6,144 nt of DNA from the NCBI GenBank assembly GCA_003503355.1, contig DOCS01000130.1, positions 233-6,376 on the forward strand, read 5' to 3'. This document shows, in pieces, positions 1-6,144 of this stretch. The first letter of the stretch is position 1; every line of letters starts with the position of its first letter. The translations under genes and the position numbers were made by a program. Source of the stretch: Opitutia bacterium. GTDB taxonomy: Bacteria > Verrucomicrobiota > Verrucomicrobiia > Opitutales > Coraliomargaritaceae. A model generated the notes under the pieces. It was not told the origin of the DNA, ran no database searches, and saw only the letters and a list, made by a program, of their open reading frames with translations.

Positions 1-91
1 CTGAGGTTATTTTGAGTGGGGTAGTTTTATTTATATTGGTGGCATATCTTTTGCTGTTGACTTTTTTTTGGTATGTTTAACATATTCTAAT

Positions 92-1261
92 ATGTTTACT
101 AAATTCTGTGTTTTGTTGGCTGTTTTTACTGTCCTGGTTTCTGTTTCGGGCGCCCAGCCAGTGGAGGATGTGCAGTGCACGGATAGTGACCCAGTGGTTC
201 TTAGTTATGATCTCGTGGGTGAGGGGGTGACGAGTGAAGTGGAGCTGTCGGACGATAGTGGCGCCAGCGATACGGTTGCGGCGCTGTCGCTGAGTGGCGA
301 TTTGGGTCCTAGTATTGTCAACGGTACGGACAAGCGGATATTGTGTGATGTGGGAGCGGAACGCTCAGGTTTCACCTCCGATACGATGCGCTTTCAGTTG
401 ATTGCGTCTGAGGGCTCTTCTGTCTCGTTGCCTTCGGACAGTTTCGCGCTAATCCCTGCCGGCTCTTTTGTTATGGGTGATGCCTTCAGTGAGGGGAATA
501 GTAATGAGCGGCCAGTGCATAGTGTGAACGTGTTGAGTTTTTATATGGGCAAGCATGAGGTAACGTGGAGTCTGTGGCTGGAGGTGCGCGACTGGGCGGT
601 TTCGAATGGTTATAGCGAATTGTCCGGGGTGGGCTGCGGTAAGGCGGATACTCATCCAGTACACACTGTGAGTTGGTGTGATGTGGTGAAGTGGTGTAAT
701 GCGGCTAGCGAGCGAGCTGGCTTGGAGCCGGTGTATTATGTTTCTCAGTTTGGGGCGGTGTTCCGCGGTGGTGAGGTCGGTTCGCTGTACATTGATTACA
801 AGAAGCAGGGCTATCGACTGCCGACTGAGGCGGAATTTGAGAAGGCCGCGCGGGGCGGGTTGTGCGGTAAGCGCTTCCCTTGGGGGGATACAATTTCGCA
901 TGCTAATGCAAATTACTGTGCATCCGCATCATACGGCTATGATGCCAGTAGTGGCGGTTACCATTCGACCTTCAATGATGGCGACGGGGGGTGCACTTCT
1001 CCAGTCGGGAGCTTTGCCGCGAACGGTTATGGTTTGTATGACATCGCTGGTAACGTGTATGAGTGGTGTAATGATTGGTATGGCAGCTATAGTAGTACGC
1101 AGCAGGACGATTCCGCCAGGCCGACTTCGGGTGCGAATCGCGTGCTACGGGGTGGCGGTTGGTATTACTACGCGACCCTCTGTCGTGTTGCTTACCGTTA
1201 CTCCGGCGACCCCGGTGTCGGTTCCTCTCGCTTTGGGTTCCGCCTCGCTCTCAGTCAGTAG
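92..1261 (+). CDS. Exported SUMF1/FGE-sulfatase domain protein, function unknown
   Basis: This is probably a secreted or periplasmic protein of the formylglycine-generating-enzyme-like (C-type-lectin-like) fold. I chose the ATG at 92 because it gives a clean signal peptide (MFTKFCVLLAVFTVLVSVSG, cleavage near GAQ); an ATG at 68 would add eight residues. Numbered from the start at 92, residues about 25-110 form a beta-rich region (LSYDL, ELSDDSG, LSGDLG, KRILCDVGAE) like the sandwich that precedes this domain in many verrucomicrobial proteins. The FGE domain runs from about 120 to 389: IPAGSFVMGD, ERPVHSV, GKHEVTWSLW, HPVHTVSW, YRLPTEAEFEKAARGG, FPWGD, GNVYEWCNDWY, RVLRGGGW and a terminal FGFRLALSQ. 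The active-site cysteine pair of true FGEs is not intact: the position equivalent to human Cys336 is Tyr, while LCRVAYR keeps a Cys near Cys341. Sulfatase activation is therefore unlikely, and no sulfatase lies nearby. Fold assignment is firm, role unknown. Confidence 0.9.
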   Translation: MFTKFCVLLAVFTVLVSVSGAQPVEDVQCTDSDPVVLSYDLVGEGVTSEVELSDDSGASDTVAALSLSGDLGPSIVNGTDKRILCDVGAERSGFTSDTMRFQLIASEGSSVSLPSDSFALIPAGSFVMGDAFSEGNSNERPVHSVNVLSFYMGKHEVTWSLWLEVRDWAVSNGYSELSGVGCGKADTHPVHTVSWCDVVKWCNAASERAGLEPVYYVSQFGAVFRGGEVGSLYIDYKKQGYRLPTEAEFEKAARGGLCGKRFPWGDTISHANANYCASASYGYDASSGGYHSTFNDGDGGCTSPVGSFAANGYGLYDIAGNVYEWCNDWYGSYSSTQQDDSARPTSGANRVLRGGGWYYYATLCRVAYRYSGDPGVGSSRFGFRLALSQ

Positions 1262-1516
1262 TCCCTTGGCTTGAGGGCAATATCGAGGCGCCCTGCGCGT
1301 AGGGGGATCCTGCTTGTTTAGGTGTTTAGGGGGCAGGCTCGGCAAATGTACTTAAATCGATGGACCTAGGGGCATGGGCTAAACCCAGTCGTTACCAAGG
1401 ATAGTCTGTAACGAGCGGGTTAATTCTGCAATTTTCGGATACGGTTCGTCGGTTGTTAAGTTCCTGGTTCGTAGCAAACGGGTTTATCTGGGATGTAGTG
1501 GTATGTGTCGCCGATT

Positions 1517-1556
1517 CAGCAAACGTGTTGCTCAGCTCGCTTGCGACGCTCAGCAA
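1517..1556. repeat. Cluster of short inverted and direct repeats upstream of trmB
   Basis: AGCAA at 1518-1522 can pair with TTGCT at 1528-1532 across a 5-base loop. The same TTGCT can instead pair with AGCAA at 1552-1556. Between them GCTCAGC occurs twice (1530-1536 and 1548-1554), flanking the small palindrome TCGCTTGCGA (1537-1546). The two outer pairings exclude each other. The arms are only five bases, so a folded RNA or a binding site is possible but not established. Confidence 0.4.
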
Positions 1557-1599
1557 AAGAGATCCTGTGTAATCTGAGGTAAACCCTGTCTCAACTGCC

Positions 1600-1629
1600 T
1601 TGACGTAGAGGAGCGTGGCGGTGCATAAA
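1600..1629 (+). promoter_or_regulatory. Candidate sigma-70-type promoter of trmB
   Basis: TTGACG (1600-1605, five of six matches to the consensus -35) is followed after 18 bases by CATAAA (1624-1629, four of six matches to the -10). Transcription would start near 1636, only a few bases before the trmB ATG at 1640, so the message would be almost leaderless. That fits the lack of a usable ribosome binding site for that ATG. The call rests on consensus matching alone. Confidence 0.35.
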
Positions 1630-1639
1630 CGGCTGTATT

Positions 1640-2236
1640 ATGGAAATTTCACCCGCACATGCCCGAGAATTAGAGAAGCAACAGCAACGCAAGGCTGCCT
1701 TGCAGGAGGCGTGCGAAGTCGCGTTTGAGGGGGTGGATCGGATTCTATTTGAGGCTGGTTGTGGCCATGGGCATTGGTTGACCAGTTATGCGGAGACGCA
1801 GCCGGAGCAGACCTGTGTGGGGATTGATCTCATTTCGTGGCGCATTCGCAAGGGGCTGGATAAGCGTGATAAGCGGCAGTTGCAGAATCTGCATTTTTTC
1901 AAAGCTGAGCTGGGGGAGTTTCTGGAGATCCTGCCGGAGCGCATTCGTTTTGATCTGACGGTGCTGCTGTTTCCGGATCCGTGGCCGAAGGCCAAACACC
2001 ATCGTCGTCGGATGGTGCAGACGGCTTTCCTAGATGAGGTCGCGCGCCGCACTGATGTGGGCGGTCGCTTCTGTTTCCGCTCAGACGATCTGCCATACTA
2101 TGAATGGACCGTGGAGCATCTAGAGGCGCACTCGGAGTGGGCAATCGATACGAAGGCTGAATGGCCGCACGAGATGGAAACGTATTTCCAGGAAATGATG
2201 GATGGCTACCACTCTGTGGTGGCACGTCGAGTGTAG
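1640..2236 (+). CDS. trmB: tRNA (guanine-N7-)-methyltransferase TrmB
   Basis: Transfers methyl from S-adenosylmethionine to N7 of G46 in the variable loop of tRNAs; a cytoplasmic class I methyltransferase. The SAM-binding glycine loop is [11 protein letters not shown] (residues 37-47), the acidic end of the next strand is GIDL (61-64), and the family signature [16 protein letters not shown] lies at 111-126, followed by FLDEVAR and [14 protein letters not shown] (141-154), which matches the usual GG-x-ATD-x-x-Y block with TD changed to SD. The C-terminal TxFE block reads TYFQEM (181-186), with Gln and Met where Glu and Arg are often found. At 198 residues it is somewhat shorter than the E. coli enzyme (about 239), mainly at the N-terminus. 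An in-frame stop at 1601 and no other ATG, GTG or TTG after it make 1640 the only start giving a full N-terminus. It is apparently a single-gene unit. Confidence 0.95.
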   Translation: MEISPAHARELEKQQQRKAALQEACEVAFEGVDRILFEAGCGHGHWLTSYAETQPEQTCVGIDLISWRIRKGLDKRDKRQLQNLHFFKAELGEFLEILPERIRFDLTVLLFPDPWPKAKHHRRRMVQTAFLDEVARRTDVGGRFCFRSDDLPYYEWTVEHLEAHSEWAIDTKAEWPHEMETYFQEMMDGYHSVVARRV

Positions 2237-2269
2237 GCGTGTGCTCTGCGCTACCGAAGGGGCTGTCGG

Positions 2270-2500
2270 CTAAATAATATCGAGCCAGACTATTAGGAAT
2301 AATTGAGCGAGTAATGCAAAGCTTAGCAGTGAATAGGCAAACAGCATAAACAGATCGGGCGCGAAATGCCGCTCGCTGTGGTGCTGGCGGACTGGCTTGG
2401 GTGTTTGATCCTCTGGTGGTGTGCTGCTGAACAGTTCAGATCCTTGTTTTTTAGAACGAAGTTGTGCGATACGGTCGGTAAGATTAGTCGGGCTGCTCAT
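2270..2500 (-). CDS. Small tail-anchored membrane protein of unknown function
   Basis: I do not recognise a family. The 76-residue product begins MSSPTNLTDRIAQLRSKKQG, continues with a polar, proline- and histidine-containing stretch (about 21-47), and ends in one strongly hydrophobic helix at about 49-73 with only three residues (DII) after it. That is the layout of a single-pass tail-anchored inner-membrane protein with its N-terminus in the cytoplasm. The clear split into amphipathic start, polar linker and membrane segment argues for a real gene. It converges on trmB (33 bases between ends) and diverges from the ATP synthase operon, occupying the place where atpI or atpZ often sits but on the other strand. 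It does not look like AtpI (four membrane segments expected) or AtpZ (two). No Shine-Dalgarno sequence precedes the start. Confidence 0.7.
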   Translation of the reverse strand: MSSPTNLTDRIAQLRSKKQGSELFSSTPPEDQTPKPVRQHHSERHFAPDLFMLFAYSLLSFALLAQLFLIVWLDII

Positions 2501-2576
2501 GCTCAGATTGGTTGGTTAGATTGAATAGGATGGCTCTAATCGGGGCTGCGCGCAAGGTTAGAGAATTAGCTATGAA

Positions 2577-2606
2577 TTGATTGCATGCATAAGATTCTCT
2601 TATGCT
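2577..2606 (+). promoter_or_regulatory. Candidate upstream promoter of the atp operon
   Basis: TTGATT (2577-2582) and TATGCT (2601-2606) are separated by 18 bases, with four of six consensus matches each. Transcription would start near 2613, within or next to a run of eight T residues (2614-2621). If used, this promoter lies downstream of or across the ATG at 2602, so translation of atpB could not begin there. A perfect inverted repeat overlaps the spacer and the -10. Prediction only. Confidence 0.35.
2587..2605. promoter_or_regulatory. Perfect 8-bp inverted repeat, operator-like, in the atp promoter region
   Basis: GCATAAGA (2587-2594) and TCTTATGC (2598-2605) are exact reverse complements separated by TTC. 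The 19-base symmetric site sits between the divergent small membrane-protein gene and atpB and covers the -10 of a candidate atp promoter. Its size and placement suit a dimeric regulator. As RNA it would form only a weak AT-rich hairpin, and the T run begins eight bases after it, so a terminator is less likely. Confidence 0.45.
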
Positions 2607-2631
2607 GGGAATCATTTTTTTTATTCCGTTG

Positions 2632-2661
2632 TTGACGCCTTGGGGTAGGCACTTCATCAAA
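2632..2661 (+). promoter_or_regulatory. Second candidate promoter of the atp operon
   Basis: TTGACG (2632-2637, five of six matches) and TCAAAT (2656-2661, four of six matches) are 18 bases apart. The start of transcription would fall near 2668, about 48 bases before the preferred GTG start of atpB. It is an alternative or addition to the candidate at 2577-2606. The call is based on consensus matching alone. Confidence 0.3.
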
Positions 2662-2715
2662 TCTGCCATTCATGTGGCATTCATTCCGCACAAAACCATT
2701 TTAAATCAGTTTCTC

Positions 2716-3561
2716 GTGGGCAAACTACTACCAACATTTCTCTTCCTTTCTGGAACCGTGACATCCCTGCAAGCAGCAGATGGCGGCGTTAGCCCGAAGC
2801 CGTACAACTTGACGGAGTTATTTGGTCTGCCGGTGACCAACTCGATTGTAACCACTTGGGCTATTTCGATCCTATTTATTTTGTTCATCCGTTGGGCCAT
2901 TGGCTCGCCGAAGTTGATCCCAGGTAAAGGACAAGCAGTGATCGAAAGTTTAATCGATGGATTGCGCGGCCTGTTGGAGCCGATTGTTGGCAAAAAGGCC
3001 TTTCCGATGACCTTTCCGCTGCTGATTGGTTTGTTTATTTACATTCTTATTCATAACTGGAGTGGTTTGATTCCAGGAGTCGGCGCGTTTGGTTTTTATG
3101 ACGATCACGGCCATCTCAAGTACTGGATGCGTCCAGCGAATGCTGACTTAAATTCAACCTTTGGCATGGCGCTCGTAGCGATGATTGCTTGGTTGGTGAT
3201 TAGCCTCAAAGTCGCTGGCCCGAAGTTTTTCGTGTGGGAGCTGTTCGGCAACAAAGCTGAAAAGAAAGAGACACCAGCACTAATCTATTTAATGCTCGCT
3301 CCGGTTTTCATGGTGGTAGGTCTGATTGAAGTCATTTCCATTGCATTCCGTCCTGTCTCGCTGTCCTTTCGTTTGTTCGGTAACGTTTTCGGTGGTGAGA
3401 ATTTGCTGACCAGCATGACTGGCATGGCTCCCTACCTGATACCGATTCCATTTTACTTTTACGAAGTGTTGGTCGGTGTCGTACAGGCACTGATTTTCAC
3501 ACTGCTCGTCGCGATTTACATTGGTTTGATGACCAACCACGACGAAGATCACGCACATTAA
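2716..3561 (+). CDS. atpB: F-type ATP synthase subunit a (proton channel)
   Basis: Subunit a forms the two proton half-channels beside the c-ring. Counted from GTG 2716 (281 residues), [20 protein letters not shown] resembles a signal peptide with a cut after LQA; it is followed by several membrane segments and the conserved [10 protein letters not shown] loop (about 139-148). The channel motif [12 protein letters not shown] (about 217-228) holds the essential arginine (equivalent to E. coli Arg210) and Glu equivalent to Glu219. In the last helix, [13 protein letters not shown] has Glu where E. coli has His245 and keeps the Gln equivalent to Gln252. The frame is open back to an ATG at 2602, which would add 38 residues. 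I prefer GTG because it begins a signal peptide, because AGTTTCTC directly before it also directly precedes the atpA ATG, and because the ATG lies inside a promoter-like inverted repeat. Family certain, start uncertain. Confidence 0.95.
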   Translation: MGKLLPTFLFLSGTVTSLQAADGGVSPKPYNLTELFGLPVTNSIVTTWAISILFILFIRWAIGSPKLIPGKGQAVIESLIDGLRGLLEPIVGKKAFPMTFPLLIGLFIYILIHNWSGLIPGVGAFGFYDDHGHLKYWMRPANADLNSTFGMALVAMIAWLVISLKVAGPKFFVWELFGNKAEKKETPALIYLMLAPVFMVVGLIEVISIAFRPVSLSFRLFGNVFGGENLLTSMTGMAPYLIPIPFYFYEVLVGVVQALIFTLLVAIYIGLMTNHDEDHAH

Positions 3562-3638
3562 ACACTTTTCATTGTCGGGACCATGTAAGTTTAAACGTGG
3601 GCGGCATCGAATAAACCTAAATACAAACAGAAAATATT

Positions 3639-3845
3639 ATGTTCAACATCCTAGCTGAAATCACAGGCAATCTTAACATCGTAGCCGCTGCAATCGCAGT
3701 GCCTATCGCAATTGGTCTGATCGGCCTCAAGGCTTGTGAGTCTGTCGGTCGTAACCCAGAGTCCGCACCTAAGGTGCTCGTCCAGTCCATTATCGCAATG
3801 GCTTTCGCTGAAGCGATCGTCTTCTTCGCGATCTTCCTTGGCTAA
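3639..3845 (+). CDS. atpE: F-type ATP synthase subunit c (rotor ring)
   Basis: A hairpin of two membrane helices, many copies of which form the rotating c-ring. The 68-residue length is typical. Helix 1 is about residues 12-34, the cytoplasmic loop is GRNPE (37-41, the RQP-loop equivalent), and helix 2 is about 45-67 with the ion-binding Glu58 in MAFAEAIVFF, twenty residues after the loop arginine as in other c subunits. Ala follows Glu58 where sodium-binding rings usually have Ser or Thr, so protons are the likely ion. Helix 1 is unusual: the positions of the GxGxGxG packing motif read Ala20, Pro22, Ala24, Gly26. Codon use is strongly biased towards C-ending codons, as expected for a very highly expressed gene. 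The leader is A-rich with no Shine-Dalgarno sequence. It lies 77 bases after atpB and is followed by a terminator-like hairpin. Confidence 0.97.
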   Translation: MFNILAEITGNLNIVAAAIAVPIAIGLIGLKACESVGRNPESAPKVLVQSIIAMAFAEAIVFFAIFLG

Positions 3846-3863
3846 TCTGGATACTTAAGTCTT

Positions 3864-3904
3864 TGCCGGCGGCCTTCGGGCCGTCGGCACTTTTTTCTTT
3901 TTTT
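3864..3904 (+). terminator. Intrinsic-terminator-like hairpin between atpE and atpF
   Basis: The left arm GCCGGCGGCC (3865-3874) and right arm GGCCGTCGGC (3879-3888) pair over ten positions with one G-U wobble. The loop is UUCG closed by C-G, an exceptionally stable tetraloop. T3864-A3889 adds one more pair. T6 at 3891-3896, C, and T7 at 3898-3904 follow at once. This is the standard form of a Rho-independent terminator, yet it lies inside the atp operon, 19 bases after the atpE stop and 35 before the atpF start. It may terminate partially or protect the 3' end of atpB-atpE message. Confidence 0.85.
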
Positions 3905-3924
3905 CTTCCCAATCCCGTTCCCTC

Positions 3925-4572
3925 ATGAAGGCTACATTCATCACACTGCTACTCGCACTTTTATTACCACTCGGTCTCGTAGCCGCAGAAGAGGCACACG
4001 CCGTCTCCCACGCTATTGCTGGTGAAGTGGCGGCGCACGACGCACAGGGCGAAGTCGGCAAGCTTGAAGCTATCACCGGCAAGTTTGGCGTCACGTGGCC
4101 AACCTTGATCGCGCAGATGGTCAACTTCTGCTTGGTTGCATTTGTGCTCTATAAATTTGCTGTCAAGCCTGTCGCTGCGACACTTGACGAGCGTCAGCAG
4201 AAGATCGCTGACGGTCTTCAGTACGCTGAAGAAATGAAGACGCAGCTCGCTGAAGCTGAACGCGAGCGCGCCGAAAAGATCAAGGCCGCCGCTGCGGAAG
4301 CTCAAAGGATCCTGACTGAGTCTCGTGAACAGTCCAAGGAGATGATTGAGCAGAAGACCCAAGAAGCGGCCGCCCAAGCTGAAGCGATCATCCGCAAAGC
4401 AAGTGAAGCGACTGAACTCGAGCGTCTAAAAATGCTTTCCGACGTCCGTCAAGAAGTGGCACGGCTTGTCGTGGCTACTTCCTCTAAGGTCCTTTCTCGC
4501 GATCTTTCCAGCGCTGAGAAACAAACCTTCTCCGATTCTGCTGCCAAGGAATTGGCAAGTGCAGGCAACTAA
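3925..4572 (+). CDS. atpF: F-type ATP synthase subunit b (peripheral stalk), with signal peptide
   Basis: Subunit b ties the membrane a subunit to F1 through delta. The sequence shows an N-terminal signal peptide ([20 protein letters not shown], cut near AAEE), a periplasmic stretch of about 35 residues rich in Ala, His and acidic residues (22-55), the typical b-type membrane helix beginning [13 protein letters not shown] (about 57-79), then a long charged coiled coil (about 84-185) and a C-terminal delta-binding part. At 215 residues it is much longer than E. coli b (156); the extra length is mainly the exported N-terminus. The C-terminus ends as in ordinary b subunits, so there is no fusion to delta. 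Only one b gene lies between atpE and atpH, so a homodimeric stalk is likely. The leader is almost entirely pyrimidine and overlaps the T tract of the preceding terminator. The stop is 19 bases before atpH. Confidence 0.95.
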   Translation: MKATFITLLLALLLPLGLVAAEEAHAVSHAIAGEVAAHDAQGEVGKLEAITGKFGVTWPTLIAQMVNFCLVAFVLYKFAVKPVAATLDERQQKIADGLQYAEEMKTQLAEAERERAEKIKAAAAEAQRILTESREQSKEMIEQKTQEAAAQAEAIIRKASEATELERLKMLSDVRQEVARLVVATSSKVLSRDLSSAEKQTFSDSAAKELASAGN

Positions 4573-4591
4573 GCCTTAGAATTTCTATCCG

Positions 4592-4987
4592 ATGAAACGC
4601 GACCAGAAGATCACCCGTTTTACAAAGAAGCTCGTAGAGCTCTCTAAGGACAATGGTGTCGTGACCGAAGCCAAAGTTGCTGAAGTCCTTGCCGCCCTAA
4701 AGCAGGTGCAGCACCGCCATCATCTTAAGGTTCTCAAAACCTTTCTAAGCTATCTCCGCCGCGAGATCGCACTGCAGACGGCCGTGGTGTCGACTCCCGG
4801 TGCGTTGAGTGGCGAGGCGTTGAAAGCGATTGAAGCCACTTATACCAAACTGTATGGCCGCCCGATAACTGCGGTTACACAAAAAGACACTTCTCTGATT
4901 GCTGGTGTGCGTGTGCGCGTCGGCGACGATGTGTATGATGCGTCTATAGCCGGACGTCTTCAGCGCCTGGCCGAGAATGTTAGCTAA
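4592..4987 (+). CDS. atpH: F-type ATP synthase subunit delta, short form
   Basis: Delta sits on top of F1 and links the alpha N-termini to the b stalk. The C-terminal half is standard: beta strand ALQTAVVSTP (about 60-69), then LSGEALKAIEATYTKLYGRP (72-91) and SLIAGVRVRVGDDVYDASIAGRLQRLAENV (101-130), which matches the end of E. coli delta (SVMAGVIIRAGD... GRLERLADVL). The N-terminal helical domain, about 105 residues in E. coli, is only about 60 here: a first helix KITRFTKKLVELSKDNG, a second around 25-40 and a third, HHLKVLKTFLSYLRRE. The total of 131 residues compares with about 177-180 usually. An in-frame stop at 4577 rules out a longer start. The gene is intact and sits in the usual place, so this looks like natural shortening rather than decay. 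Confidence 0.9.
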   Translation: MKRDQKITRFTKKLVELSKDNGVVTEAKVAEVLAALKQVQHRHHLKVLKTFLSYLRREIALQTAVVSTPGALSGEALKAIEATYTKLYGRPITAVTQKDTSLIAGVRVRVGDDVYDASIAGRLQRLAENVS

Positions 4988-5038
4988 TCAAACATTCGCA
5001 CTCTCTAATCCTTTATCCTTTTACTCCATTAGTTTCTC

Positions 5039-6144
<1,106 letters not shown>

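Larger units (their letters stand above)
1262..1639. other. Intergenic gap with small repeats and no convincing gene
   Basis: This stretch of 378 bases separates the SUMF1-domain gene from trmB. I see no open frame with coding character on either strand and no tRNA-like fold. It holds a weak hairpin just after the SUMF1 gene (CCCT/AGGG arms around 1291-1304, without a T tract), two copies of GGTTCGT about 25 bases apart near 1443-1475, a cluster of AGCAA/TTGCT and GCTCAGC repeats at 1517-1556, and a candidate promoter just before trmB. None of these identifies a known element. The gap may be the promoter and leader region of trmB plus decayed sequence. Confidence 0.6.

Noticed and set aside
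57..86. TTGACT/CATATT as promoter of the SUMF1-domain gene
   Set aside because: The predicted transcription start would fall at about the ATG itself at 92, and the region is simply T-rich; the evidence is too weak to annotate.
92..1261. A functional formylglycine-generating enzyme
   Set aside because: The first active-site cysteine is replaced by Tyr and no sulfatase gene is nearby, so only the fold is assigned.
699..1274. A 191-codon open frame overlapping the SUMF1-domain gene on the same strand
   Set aside because: It lies inside a gene with clear family motifs, and its product is a low-complexity mix rich in Arg, Ser and Val without a recognisable fold.
2587..2621. The palindrome plus following T run as a terminator
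   Set aside because: The hairpin is AT-rich, the T run begins eight bases after the stem, and no plus-strand gene ends close upstream; trmB ends about 350 bases earlier.
2484..2669. A 61-codon minus-strand frame overlapping the start of the small membrane-protein gene
   Set aside because: It has no coding character and covers the likely promoter region and palindrome.
4475..4700. Possible b-delta fusion or frameshift explaining the short delta subunit
   Set aside because: AtpF ends like an ordinary b subunit, AtpH has its own start after an in-frame stop at 4577, and no leftover delta-like sequence is visible in other frames.

Overview
The window most likely comes from a member of the Verrucomicrobiota, probably of the Opitutae (Coraliomargarita-like). 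This placement is inferred from three things: a secreted SUMF1/FGE-type protein with a beta-sandwich-like N-terminus, of a style common in that phylum; an ATP synthase b subunit with a signal peptide; and start sites that lack Shine-Dalgarno sequences. No rRNA or other firm marker is present, so the placement is moderate.

Layout. Positions 92-1261 (+) encode an exported FGE-sulfatase (SUMF1) domain protein. A 378-base gap (1262-1639) contains only small repeats and a possible promoter. Then comes trmB (1640-2236, +), the tRNA m7G46 methyltransferase. A 76-residue tail-anchored membrane protein of unknown function follows on the minus strand (2270-2500). It is divergent from the F-type ATP synthase operon, which fills the rest of the window: atpB (a), atpE (c), atpF (b), atpH (delta) and the first 368 codons of atpA (alpha, cut by the window end). 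No atpI or atpZ precedes atpB.

How the genes work together. The five atp products build the membrane rotor and stator (a, c, b), the stalk connector (delta) and the catalytic head (alpha). The order B-E-F-H-A is the classical one. A strong intrinsic-terminator-like hairpin with a cUUCGg loop and T tract sits between atpE and atpF. It could raise the amount of c-ring message relative to the downstream genes.

Points that stand out: the atpE-atpF terminator; a c subunit with AxPxAxG in place of the usual GxGxGxG packing motif; a delta subunit of only 131 residues that lacks much of its N-terminal domain; a perfect 8-bp inverted repeat over a candidate atp promoter; and a GTG start for atpB supported by an octamer shared with the atpA start. 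I do not see a mobile element, CRISPR array, defence system or RNA gene. The window is mostly housekeeping, with several unusual details.
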